From Ophiobolus disseminans (lineage: Eukaryota; Ascomycota; Dothideomycetes; Pleosporales; Phaeosphaeriaceae): DNA of 64,000 bases. The notes under the pieces are model-generated. The model was not told the origin of the DNA, ran no database searches, and saw nothing but the letters and a program-made list of their open reading frames with translations. The position numbers and the translations under genes are program-made. Positions 1-9,723 of the stretch are shown one piece after another. Location of the stretch: NCBI GenBank assembly GCA_010093685.1, contig MU006218.1, positions 1,213,766 through 1,277,765 on the forward strand, written 5' to 3'. Every line of letters begins with the position of its first letter. Positions within the stretch are counted from its first letter, which is position 1.

Positions 1-801
1 GCAGCTCTGCGAATTATGTTGGGTCCATCATTTGCTGCAACCGAGTGCCTCGCTGGGAAGGGTCTCGATGCCGGAAGCTGTTGCCCAGAGGGTATGAGGA
101 CTGGTGGTGTTTCTGCCCAGGTAGGGTATGCTTTAGGACTGGAAGCAGTGGACGTTGGTACGCATGGTATCGCAGGTCCAATGTACGTTGTGTTTATGAT
201 AGGATTGGCGATGCTGGTTGGACGAGTTGACTCGCACTCTGTCACGAAAACGGTCGTTGTGACCGTTCGGGGACCGCAGCGTTTTGTAGTGTTGGTGGTT
301 CTCTTTTCAAGAGGCGACACCTGGACATCTTGGGAGGAATCCTGGTGTGTGACACCAAAGTCGCGCTTGTTCAGTGCTCGCCGTCGGTTGTAGAATGGCA
401 CTGTTTCTCGTTTCCCTAGCGTATGTATGTCGCTTGGCAGTTGGTACACGGCGAGTTGGGATACATTCATCGGTCCTCGCAAGTGCATCGAGACCTATAG
501 TACATCAGCGTTGCACCGTATCTTCACCAGGGAGCACCACCTCTCCAAACAAAGGCGTGAGCGGGCCAGTTCCTTCATAGTTCACACGCTCATGCTCGCA
601 AATGCCGGTTTTGGCGTCGACAGATATTGTGCGATTATAGACACCGGACTGACTGATGTTGCGGTAAGTGATGGCCCAGACTTCGGAGCAGTACCAGTTG
701 CCGTCTGGAGCACGCTGATTAGTCCCTTTACATAGCTCGCCAGACGTCCTGCTGTAGGCGAATGGGAGGGTAAAAGTTGCGATGAGTAGGGTATGCTTCA
801 T
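1..801 (-). CDS. TOS1-like secreted cell-wall protein, partial (runs off left edge)
   Basis: Two exons are visible: 801-541 and 494 to beyond base 1. They are separated by a 46-base intron (540-495, GTGGTG start, GCTGATG branch, ATAG end). The start at 801 opens a hydrophobic signal peptide (MKHTLLIATFTLPFAYS). The mature N-terminus matches what I know of the DUF2403 domain of TOS1-like proteins: GNWYCSEV, then AITYRNIS, SGVYNRT, GPLTPLFGE, and across the splice SMHLRGPMNVSQLAVYQLP. After this comes a Thr/Ser-rich linker with Lys-Arg pairs (possible Kex2 sites). The frame stays open to base 1, so the DUF2401 catalytic-like part should lie outside the window. TOS1-like proteins are extracellular or cell-wall proteins, proposed to act on glucans. 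The family match is by remembered motif; the exon join is strongly supported by motif continuity. Divergent from rps13. Confidence 0.8.
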
Positions 802-1594
802 TGTGATGTGGAGGTAATGCTTGTTGAAGATCAATGAGGCGTGAAATTGTACGGAACGTTGGATATGACGTTGGTCAAATGTGTTTGAATTGCTATGGGT
901 GTATCTAAAGAAGTGCTCGCAGGACGAGGTAGGCAGACCATACGACATGTGACGATGTGGAAGTCGCGCAGAGAGTGAGGTAGGAAACAGCTTGCTGACT
1001 ATAGTCAACAAGCCAGAACGACCGCAGAAATGCTAATGCCATTTCGAAGGAGCAAGATTTGCAAAGTCTGTGCAATGTTAGCAGTTGCTGCACGAATGAC
1101 TGAGAGTAACAGAGCTAGCAAATGCAAAGTGTTCAGAAGTCCGTTGAATTCATCGGCACATAGTAGGCCTAAAATAAGAGGTACCAGAAAATAGTATGGA
1201 AGATTCATCCCGTTGCGCGTAAAGTGTTGGAGGGTATAGATGGTGCGAACGTACCTGGAGAAGCTGCAACTGGGTCTCAGCAGCCGCGTCTATTGCGCAC
1301 AAGGCATGCGCACAAACATCAAACATTACTGTCGTTTGAAAGTCACGTAGAATCGCGCTGCATAGTCTAGGAGAACCCAGTACTGCCAACGAGGGTGTCG
1401 AGAGTGAGGTTTCGCGATGTCAGAACTTTTTTATGGAGAGCTCAGTCGCGCCTTGGCGGGGTCCGAGCGCCCACGCAAGCGAGCGGGCCACCTCAATTTC
1501 GTCCTGCGATCGCGAACTTCGTTTCGAGACTCCAGCCCATCCCCCTCGCCAACCGTACTCACCGACCAGCTCGCCGCCAGTACATTTCTTCACA
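802..1594. promoter_or_regulatory. Divergent intergenic region between TOS1-like gene and rps13
   Basis: This is 793 bases between two start codons pointing away from each other. It must contain both promoters. The last 200 bases before the S13 start are pyrimidine-rich, as is common ahead of fungal ribosomal protein genes. I recognise no gene or repeat here; the short open frames have no family match. Confidence 0.5.
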
Positions 1595-2271
1595 ATGGGT
1601 CGTCTTCACAGCAACGGAAAGGGCATATCAGCCTCGGCCGTCCCCTACTCCCGCAACCCGCCTGCGTGGCTCAAGACCACCCCCGAGCAGGTTGTCGACC
1701 AGATCTCCAAGCTCGCGAAGAAGGGCGCCACTCCGTCTCAGTAAGGAAACCACTGGAAGGGAGTCACAATGGAATATATGAGGCTAACAGATGTTAGGAT
1801 TGGCGAGATCCTTCGTGACTCTCACGGTATCGCCCAGACCAGGGTCGTCACCGGCAACAAGATCCTCCGGATACTGAAGTCTAGCGGTACGGTTTCCAGC
1901 CCCAGCTGAGCGCATGTCAACAGCAGCTCTGCCCTCGAGCATCTGCCGCGCTATACAAATTCTGCCTCTATCGGTTCAAAGCTGATATTGTGCCAATAGG
2001 ACTCGCTCCCGAAATCCCAGAAGACCTCTACATGCTCATCAAGAAGGCTGTCGCCGTCCGCAAGCACCTCGCCACCAACCGCAAGGACAGGGACGGAAAG
2101 TTGTACGTTGGCAATTGCGCTGGATTAGTCGAATTGGCACTAACACTGCGCAGCCGCCTCATTCTCATCGAATCCCGTATCCACCGCCTCTCCCGCTACT
2201 ACAAGACCGTCGGTGTTCTCCCCCCTACCTGGAGGTACGAGAGCGCCACTGCCTCCACCATGGTCGCATAA
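1595..2271 (+). CDS. rps13: 40S ribosomal protein S13 (uS15)
   Basis: Four exons (1595-1740, 1798-1886, 2000-2102, 2154-2271) join to 456 bases, giving 151 residues, the exact usual length of eukaryotic S13. The introns are 57, 113 and 51 bases with GTAAGG, GTACGG and GTACGT starts. Recognisable segments are MGRLHSNGKGISASAVPY at the N-terminus, RDSHGIAQTRVVTGNKILRI in exon 2, IPEDLYMLIKKAVAVRKHL in exon 3 and the C-terminal SRIHRLSRYYKTVGVLPPTW. S13 belongs to the bacterial S15 family, sits in the body of the small subunit on 18S rRNA and makes an intersubunit bridge. The start is fixed by the conserved MGR N-terminus. It converges with sdc1 downstream. Confidence 0.97.
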
Positions 2272-2623
2272 GCGCGCTTCTGGTCGCGTGTGGGTGGGCA
2301 TGGTCGACAAAATCTGAATGGAGTTACACGGGCATGGATGCTTTAGGGATACCTAGCAGGTTACGATCTGGAATGCACGAAAAGCATCACCTCTGAAATG
2401 AACACATACCATGCATCGCTGTGCCTCTTGTAAACTAACCGTGATATTCGCTGAAAATGGGTATCTTCCCTAATATGCCTCGTCGCATTCTCTGAGACTT
2501 TTGAACTCCTCTCAATGCGCCATGAATCTTCGTGCTTCCCTTATATCCTTGTGAAACGCAGCATGCTACCTGTTGAACTACTTCAAGTCTCACAATTCTC
2601 TCTCCACTCCCCCATTTCCACGA
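2272..2623. other. Convergent 3' intergenic region
   Basis: These 352 bases lie between the stop codons of rps13 and sdc1, which face each other. They should hold both 3' untranslated regions and polyadenylation signals. I see no gene or repeat. Confidence 0.5.
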
Positions 2624-3091
2624 TTATCCCTCCAGCTCCGCACTCTTCATGGCCAGAAACTCACTCAACCACTTCAACGGCTTGTCCGGCTCCGTCGTCG
2701 CAAGATGCTTCATCGCCTCCAGCAAATGCGGCGTAACATACTGATTCAGATACACCCTCGTGGGACTACCATGCGGCACCGGCTGTGTAGGCGTTTGTTG
2801 CGCCGGTGCGCTAGGGTGCGGGCTGTTGCGCGACGAGACGGGGGGTGGTTGTGGAACTGGTGTGGGCGCGGCTTGGACGGCGGGTTGCTGGGCGCAGGAG
2901 TTAATAGCTTGCTCTGGTGATTCAGGGGGAGAAAGAGAAGGCCATGAACGAGGAGAAAGGGGAGAAATTACTTCTTGCTGGGGAGTGGGGTCCGACATTT
3001 CTATGTCGGGGAGCGCTGTTGGGGTACCGTTTTGGAGGGTGGGATCTTGCTCGGTGGGTTGGAGGGAGGGATTGGGGGAGGGTTCGGCCAT
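2624..3091 (-). CDS. sdc1: Sdc1/DPY-30 subunit of COMPASS histone H3K4 methyltransferase
   Basis: A single exon of 155 residues starting with ATG at 3091. Residues 1-110 are Pro/Ser/Gln-rich and look disordered. Residues 111-148 form the DPY-30 motif (TRVYLNQYVTPHLLEAMKHL, then PDKPLKWLSEFL), a short helical dimerisation module. In COMPASS and MLL complexes this module binds an amphipathic helix of the Ash2/Bre2 subunit. The product should therefore be a nuclear component of the complex that methylates histone H3 lysine 4 at active promoters. Length is similar to other filamentous-fungal Sdc1 proteins, which carry an extended N-terminus. No intron is needed. It shares an upstream region with the gene at 3946. 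Confidence 0.88.
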   Translation of the reverse strand: MAEPSPNPSLQPTEQDPTLQNGTPTALPDIEMSDPTPQQEVISPLSPRSWPSLSPPESPEQAINSCAQQPAVQAAPTPVPQPPPVSSRNSPHPSAPAQQTPTQPVPHGSPTRVYLNQYVTPHLLEAMKHLATTEPDKPLKWLSEFLAMKSAELEG

Positions 3092-3945
3092 TTTGGATGG
3101 CGTGGGGTTTGCTGTGAGATGATTGACGCGTGAGGAGGCTGTTTGGGGGCGGTATAGTCGTGCGGTGAGCTTGCGCGAGGGTGTGGTGTTGAGGGCTTTG
3201 GGGGTTTGGGTGGTGCTTGATATTCGGCGATGGGGCGGAGATTGCGGGCTAGCTTCGGAGGGGCACGCTCACCTTTTCCTCCAACTCGAATTCGCCCTTT
3301 TATGACGAAAGAGTTCCCGAGACTAAGATTGGGAATATTGTTTTGGTTGAGTTGTTGCTATATGCGATATCTTCAGTCTTTGGGCCGAAATTATTTCCCG
3401 CGGTTCACAGCACTCTTCATCCAGTATCGAGGCTTCTTCAAGCCTACCTAGATACCAAGTACTCGAAGTTAACGTTGTATCTTTTGACTCAACTAGAAGT
3501 TGTATTAAATAGTCCAGTATCCTATACTAAGTCTCTGGCTTTAGTCTTGTGCTCACGACTGGATACCTAGACGCCATTTCTGAGCACAATTCTCTACTCT
3601 AATCTTGTCTTCTCCAGGCTCCTTTTCCAATGTTTACAACGATTTGTTAATCATCAGCAATCAGAACAACCTTCTCTCACTCAAGTCGAGCGCTCGGCAC
3701 ATACTGACGTCTATCACTTCGATCGCTGCAGCTCACAGCATTGCTTGCTTATCGCACCTTCGCTGTTAAAGCATTACGCCAGACCCTCTCACTCACTACT
3801 GTCATCGAGGCCTCTGAGCTATCACTTTCCATCCTTCCATAAACAGCCACTATTGAAAAACAACATAACAGAACCTTCCATCCTAACCATCTTCAAACCT
3901 CTACATACAAACACTCATAACGAAAACCTGCAGGAAGTAGCAAGT
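3092..3945. promoter_or_regulatory. Divergent region between sdc1 and the 2EXR-like gene
   Basis: These 854 bases separate two start codons on opposite strands. The right half is pyrimidine-rich with many CATC/CACTC runs, typical of a fungal 5' leader. The open frame continuous with the downstream gene from 3745 has no signal or domain before 3946. No independent gene is supported. Confidence 0.45.
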
Positions 3946-5235
3946 ATGAGCGACACTACGACAACAATTACGACAATCAAGGCCGAAGAGTACGCGTGCG
4001 ATGCTCCCACCACCATCACCACTGTCGATTCAAGTCCAAACATCAAAGCCGAAGAGGTCGTTGAAGATACGGATCTCAAAGCCACCAGCGAGATCAAACA
4101 CGAGGAAATCTCTGACGACAAGGTTGAGCCCCCCACAGTTGAAGATATCGCCAACCCGCTTTTCGGCCGCGCTGGCTCCGTCAACATCAAAACAGAGGAC
4201 AGCGAGGATGTACAGGTCATCGAAGCACCTACTCGCAACCGAGCCCAGTCGGGCAGACAGAGGACTGCTCGGTCATGCGAGAAAGCCACGGTGGCCAAGT
4301 TCGCCGAAGTGACGAAGCAGATTCAGACTCGACTGCAGAAAGACGACGGGGTGATGGTCGATTGCACATACTTCGCGCCAGATGGGAGCGCCACCGTGAG
4401 TACACGTTGAGGGAGGCTGACTATGCTCAGCGCTGTATGCTCCAACGGTTGACACAAAAGCAGGTTAATGAGCAGTCACGCGACTGGGTCCATCTCATGA
4501 AGCTACGCTCCGATATGCCCTTTTGCCTCATCAAATCGACCATCATCGACGGTGGCCCATACGCGCAGCATGTAGCCCTCATAATCCGACAGGAGATGCC
4601 GTTCCAGTTCCTCGCCCTGCCTCTGCACATCCGCGTCAAGATTCTCAATCTCATGCTCAAGCACCCCGAGCCCACCGTCTCCGTCGTCATGAAGGGCAGT
4701 ACACGCGTAGCCTGGGCGCCCGAATACCACGGTCCCAATATGCTCGCTATTATGCGCACTTGCAACCACATCCACGCCGAAGCCACACCCATCGTCTACA
4801 CACAGGCATTCGAGTTCCCCGGAACGCAGGTTGTCGCTGATTTCCTACTTCGAATCAGTTCAAACCGCAAGCACATCCGCAGTCTGCGCAGCGCGACGTA
4901 CGCTACTCAATCGGCGCGCACCATGTTTCACCTCCTCTCAGAAGCTCAGCGCCTATCCTTCGCACACGTCTCATGCTCCGAGAACCCCCAAGACGGCAGT
5001 CAAGAATATTTGGAATGATGCGGGTAACTGGCTCTGATCCATCGACCGCACGAATCCCACAAAGGGCCTTGAGATCCTGGTCTTCAATGAGCAGGCGTTT
5101 CACGTGCGCGAGAAAGACAAGGAGACAGGCGGGTTCAGGGTCACAATGTGGGGTCCGATGGAGCAGCTGGAGTTCCTGAAGGGCTTGAGTGCGAAGATGG
5201 TTGCCGAGGGGAAGAGGCTGAAGGAGTTGGAGTGA
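3946..5235 (+). pseudogene. 2EXR/F-box-like protein gene with frameshift and stop
   Basis: Exon 1 is 3946-4395. The likely intron is 4396-4463 (GTGAGT to GCAG); a 35-base alternative ending at 4430 keeps the same frame but is very short. Exon 1 encodes an acidic, Thr-rich N-terminus with four psi-K-x-E motifs. Exon 2 encodes a region like the fungal 2EXR/F-box-related family: MPFQFLALPLHIRVKILNLM, then MLAIMRTCNHIHAEATPIVY. The frame then breaks in a run of five C near 4985. One frame stops at 5016-5018. The +1 frame continues with coding character (TAVKNIWNDAGNWL), hits TGA at 5035-5037, then resumes (GLEILVFNEQAFHV) to a stop at 5233-5235. Either the gene is degraded or the assembly has an error. 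Non-canonical splicing (GT at 4968 or 5024, AAAG at 5064) is a weaker alternative. Family assignment is moderate. Confidence 0.6.
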
Positions 5236-6129
5236 GGATAGTCAGGGTGGATGATGGGGTGTGGAAAAATGGAATGTGGAATGGGAAAAACTGTTGCTTG
5301 CACACAAAAGTCTGGGCTGTGGCTTGTTGACATGAGGCGTTGGGAGTTGTTATGGTCACTTTGGCGGCTATTGAAGCCTGTAGCGACATCCTCTGGGAGG
5401 GTCGGTGAAAAAGTGTTACTCGGCACAGTACTGTCGATAACCTCTGTAAGGATCTCAAAAGGTGTTGTGGCGTTGACTGCCTTGATTCATGATGAATGGA
5501 ATTGTGAAGTTATTCCTAGCTACGGTGCTGCTCTAAAGCCTATCCTGTCGTGGTTACGCGCCTTGCTCAGATTTGTCGCACATGGCAAATTAGCGGCGTC
5601 AAGCGATCCATGTCAAGTGGATGAGTTATACACCTGTTTTTACAGGGTTCACGTTACACAACATGGGCGATCGATGTCGAACGAGGCGAGGTGGGTAATG
5701 GTCGTCAGCGAGGATCCAACCTACCTTGTCCTAATGATTGCACACGTGTTAATAATGTTCCAGAGCATAAAACAAGGGCTTTGGCACTTTAGCATGCAGA
5801 GCAACACCTCTCAAAGACTTACCTGAAGACAAAGGAAAGATTCGGCAACAACACGGAAGAGCTCACGAAGAGAGGACCACTTCAAGGGCCTGAAGATATT
5901 AGCTCGTGAAGTATTCACAGATTGTCTTTTTTACCATACTGCTCCCCCAAGGCGAATGGCCTTGTCAATCCCAAGTGTCCCTGCGACACACTCGCTGCAA
6001 ATCCAGAAGCGACAGCCCTAAACACCTCCCTAGATGCTGAACTATGTATGATACACTGGATGATTACGAGAAAGGAGAAAAGAACCCAAGCCGGGCGAAG
6101 GCTTGGGGGTACAGGGTGGAGTCTTACGT
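5236..6129. other. Intergenic region, no supported gene
   Basis: These 894 bases lie between the 2EXR-like gene and the 3' end of the SF3B1 gene, which is on the other strand. A 191-codon open frame at 5251-5826 has no recognisable domain, no codon-bias cue and low-complexity Trp/Met content. I regard it as chance. Confidence 0.5.
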
Positions 6130-9100
6130 TCAGATGAAAATGTCCAACTCGTGTCTCCTGAGGTTCGGCTCTTCGAAAGCTGGGTACGCAGGCGTCATGG
6201 AGTCGGCGCTCTGAACGTACGCGTCGTTGTAGATGCGCCAGTAGGGCTGTCGTACTTTTCGCGCTGGGTGAAAGAGACCAGCCCATACGTAGTTCAGGAC
6301 CAACGGGGTACCAACGGCGTTGCGGATGCCTTCGATGGCTTCAATGATTCTGTCGATGACGTGCGGGCTGGTCTCGAACAAGTTTGGCCACAGAAGGTTG
6401 AGCAGATGGATCATCGCATCTTCGCAGTCGAGTCCAACGCAGCCAAGGGCGACGTGCTTGACGACCGAGGCGGCGGTTTGACGATGAACCTGGTCTCGGT
6501 CGATGAGGGCATCTTCGAGCAGAGGCGTGATGGCATACACGTAATCCTTTGCCATCTCACCAATGTACTCGAACATGAACGAGAGTGATTTGAGCACACC
6601 GTTCTGGACGTTGAGCTCCGGTACACGGTACTCGTTCATCAGGGCTGGAAGGACAGTGAACGGCGCACAGGTCTCGGCGACGATGCCGATGGCGACGGCG
6701 GTACAGACACGAGATTGACGTTCTTGCACACGGAGATTACCTAGTAGTGTTGCCAGCACATCCTGAGGACCAATCGCTTTAGCGATGTAACCGAAAGTGT
6801 TGTTAGCGGCACGTCGGATGCCCTTCTTGTGTGCCTTCAGCATATCCAAGAGCTCGAAACAAATTCGCATCCACTCGCGTGGGTTGACGTAATTGGCGCC
6901 TCTGTCGGCAATACGTCCGACCAGATCGATGGTGTTCTCTTGTACCTTCTCGTGTCGATTGCGCAGAATAGGTGTGAGCCTGGGCAGCAAATCCTTGATA
7001 GGCGGCTGCATCGCGTGCAGACCAACGACAGTAACAATCGCACGAAGAGCACCCAAGATGGAGCCAAGGACCTCGGGGTACTCCTCTCCAAGGTACTCGT
7101 ATAGTGCCTGTGCAAGCTTGATCAGCTGTGGGTCCTCGTCGCACTTCTGCATGACGAATGTGATACGTGAAATCAAGTCTGCAGCTTGTTGTCGAACCGT
7201 CGCAGACTTGTTGTTCAGTCGTGCCAGTACTGTGGCGACGATTTGCGGGAGATATGTCTTGGTACGTTCGCCGAGGGCGTTCACAACAGTAGCGAAACCA
7301 TCGATCACAATGGGGTCTTCAATGGTCTGATCTTGGAAGGCAACCAGCACACCATCGATGAGCTGCTCTTCCAGACGCTGGTCAACGTCGTGGGCGCCAA
7401 GTGTGCTGATCACCTTGTCGATCGTCTCAACCGTCATCTTCCGGTAAGCCTCGTTCTCGTCCTTCATGTTGTTAACAATGCGACCGACAATTTCAGCGAC
7501 ACCAGCCTTCTGCGCTAGATCAACGGTAGTATCGACCACTTGACGATAATTGCGCTTGTCCAGAGCCATTCGTCGCACCCAAAAGTGCTTGAAGAACTCT
7601 GGTAGGACGTTATCCTTCAGATAAACAGGAGTGACACCTGCTGTGTTGGAGCATTGAGAGACCACTTTGAGGACAACCTTCTTCATCTCTTCATCTGGAG
7701 ACTGGAACTCTCGAATAACAATCTCCATGATCTGACTGGTGTAGTAATTTGAGTACTCCTCGTCCATGAGCGGGATGACGTATCCGACGGCCTTGAGGAA
7801 GGAGGCGAGGGCTTTGCCACGCTGTCGTCGTGCTCCAGTCCACAGAGGGTTGAGTATGTCGTCGAAGGATTCGATTCCGTATGGGCTTGCAGCCTCGGCC
7901 AATGCAGCCAGTGCGAGTGCCGTGACCATGCGGACCTTTGGCTGTTCATCGTTGAGATTCTCGCCAATGCACTCTACAAGACCCTTCAGGTGAGGTAGAA
8001 TAGCACAACCCATCAGTATAGGTATCTGCTGGACAATCTTCACACCAGTGTGACGCGCGTGCCATGACTTTTTGGACCTGCATACAGCTCGGAGGAAGGG
8101 AAGGAGTGCAGGTATACCGAGGGCGGAGGCTACAACCGCGAAAGCTCTAGCAGTGGTGTTTCGTACATATTCGTCCTGATGGTCGAGATCTGGGCGCATT
8201 GTACTGATCATGTGGGCCAGGCCTGCTGCTTTGGCAAGATTGGAGATAATTTCTCGACCTTCGACACGGGCGTAGTAGTCCTGGTCTATGAGCAGTGGCT
8301 CAATGACGACCAAAATCTTGTGTACATAGGGCCGAACAAGATCGTCAAGCTTGTACAAGACACGATCAATAACCTTGACGAGCAAATGCCGCTCCTGGTC
8401 CTCCAGTGTACGCTCCATGAGCAGGGGAAGGATTTGGTTGAACAACGCACTGGCACCAAACTGGCGAGCGTTGTCGGTGAGCTGTCGAAGCGCAGTCTTT
8501 CGCATGGGTGGCGTTCCGTTCTTGACCTTGAGGAGAAGTCGCATGATCTTGCGCTCCTTGAGCTCCTCGACTGTCATCTCGTTCTCGTCGGCACCGTCTG
8601 TAAGCTTGCCAAAGTACTTCATGTCCTCGTTCTTGAAGAATTGCAGGTCGCCGACGCCAGGAATCTCTGTCGGCAGCTGCTTGCCCATGGCTGCTAGGCT
8701 GTCGTCGGCCTCAGGGAGCAGGAAGCCTTGGTAGCCGGTGGGTAGCGCGGGCATGCCTACTGGTCGTCGCACTGGCTCGTAGCCGGGAGGGGCCTCGAGG
8801 ATCTTGTAGCCTTCGGTTTCACCGGGCAGCATTATGTCGAGCTGCTCGTCTGACAGGGGAGCATTGCGGTTCGAGATGTCGGTGCCGAAGGTGAACGATG
8901 GCATCGATGGGCGGGCGCCATTCGTAACGGGAGCGGGTGTTGCGCCACCAGATACAGCAACCGCAGCAGTGTCCCAACGTGATCGTACTGGGGCTGCGGC
9001 CTCGACCTCGACCTCCACCTCAGGGGCCTTTTCCTCCTCGGCCGTCCATCGCGAGCGCTTCTTGGTTTCTGCCTCTTCGGGCACGTCGTCCTTGACAGCA

Positions 9101-9723
9101 GGGGCTTCGCCGGCCTCGTCTACATCCCACCTGCGTCTCTTGCGCTTCTTTTCCATTGGGGGCGTCTTGTCGCCATTGACTGGCGCGTCGTCCTTGAGCG
9201 TTGGCTGGTGGTCAAGAACCTCGTTTCCGCCCTTCTCCCTCTCCTCTATCAGTCTCGCAACACGTGCCTCCTCGCGCTCAAACTCGCGCTCCTTCATAAT
9301 CTCCTTGTAGGACAGACCGCCGTCTTGGCCATCCTTTGCAAACGGGTCTGCGCGGGATGGAGACAGTGCGCGATCGAACCGGCGGCGCTGGTAGTCGGTC
9401 TCTCGCGAAGAGATCTGGGCCTGCTTCTCGCGGCTGTCGAGGATGTCGGCCTCGGCAGTGTCGCCATGCGCGTACTCGTTCAGTATCTCCTTGGACGCCG
9501 TGTACTGTCCAGTCAGCCTCCGGCCGTTCAGCTCGACGCCTTCCATGTCGTCGTCCTGGTCCTGGACGGCGATGGACGTGTTGAAGCCGGCATACTTGTC
9601 GACACCGTTGCTGCTGTAGAGCTCCTTATCGGACGCCTCGTTGAGCGACTGCTTGTTGTTGGACGTGTCTCCATCGCCGGAGCCGTTGGCCCGTGACTTC
9701 TTTCCTGCGCGCGGTCCGGCCAT
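6130..9723 (-). CDS. hsh155: SF3B1/Hsh155, U2 snRNP splicing factor 3B subunit 1
   Basis: One uninterrupted exon of 1197 residues from ATG at 9723; the frame opens slightly earlier but without an ATG. Residues 1-400 are disordered and carry three U2AF-ligand-type motifs: RRRWD near 200, RSRW near 226 and RSRWD near 250. These bind UHM domains of U2AF-like proteins. From about residue 400 the protein is a HEAT-repeat superhelix, with very high identity to human SF3B1 in ALAALAEAASPYGIESFD and EFQSPDEEMKK. Residues matching the human cancer hotspots R625, H662, K666 and K700 are conserved here at R521, H558, K562 and K596. The protein clamps the branch helix and the PHF5A subunit in the U2 snRNP and is needed for branch-point recognition. 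The absence of introns over 3.6 kb is notable. It has its own promoter upstream of 9723. Confidence 0.97.
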   Translation of the reverse strand: MAGPRAGKKSRANGSGDGDTSNNKQSLNEASDKELYSSNGVDKYAGFNTSIAVQDQDDDMEGVELNGRRLTGQYTASKEILNEYAHGDTAEADILDSREKQAQISSRETDYQRRRFDRALSPSRADPFAKDGQDGGLSYKEIMKEREFEREEARVARLIEEREKGGNEVLDHQPTLKDDAPVNGDKTPPMEKKRKRRRWDVDEAGEAPAVKDDVPEEAETKKRSRWTAEEEKAPEVEVEVEAAAPVRSRWDTAAVAVSGGATPAPVTNGARPSMPSFTFGTDISNRNAPLSDEQLDIMLPGETEGYKILEAPPGYEPVRRPVGMPALPTGYQGFLLPEADDSLAAMGKQLPTEIPGVGDLQFFKNEDMKYFGKLTDGADENEMTVEELKERKIMRLLLKVKNGTPPMRKTALRQLTDNARQFGASALFNQILPLLMERTLEDQERHLLVKVIDRVLYKLDDLVRPYVHKILVVIEPLLIDQDYYARVEGREIISNLAKAAGLAHMISTMRPDLDHQDEYVRNTTARAFAVVASALGIPALLPFLRAVCRSKKSWHARHTGVKIVQQIPILMGCAILPHLKGLVECIGENLNDEQPKVRMVTALALAALAEAASPYGIESFDDILNPLWTGARRQRGKALASFLKAVGYVIPLMDEEYSNYYTSQIMEIVIREFQSPDEEMKKVVLKVVSQCSNTAGVTPVYLKDNVLPEFFKHFWVRRMALDKRNYRQVVDTTVDLAQKAGVAEIVGRIVNNMKDENEAYRKMTVETIDKVISTLGAHDVDQRLEEQLIDGVLVAFQDQTIEDPIVIDGFATVVNALGERTKTYLPQIVATVLARLNNKSATVRQQAADLISRITFVMQKCDEDPQLIKLAQALYEYLGEEYPEVLGSILGALRAIVTVVGLHAMQPPIKDLLPRLTPILRNRHEKVQENTIDLVGRIADRGANYVNPREWMRICFELLDMLKAHKKGIRRAANNTFGYIAKAIGPQDVLATLLGNLRVQERQSRVCTAVAIGIVAETCAPFTVLPALMNEYRVPELNVQNGVLKSLSFMFEYIGEMAKDYVYAITPLLEDALIDRDQVHRQTAASVVKHVALGCVGLDCEDAMIHLLNLLWPNLFETSPHVIDRIIEAIEGIRNAVGTPLVLNYVWAGLFHPARKVRQPYWRIYNDAYVQSADSMTPAYPAFEEPNLRRHELDIFI

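Noticed and set aside
4968..5064. An intron that would rescue the 2EXR-like frame
   Set aside because: GTCTCA to AAAG would restore the frame, but both ends are poor and it would remove sequence with clear coding character. Frameshift is preferred, though not certain.
5251..5826. 191-codon plus-strand open frame
   Set aside because: No domain, no signal peptide, odd Trp/Met-rich composition. It lies in the 3' region between two genes.
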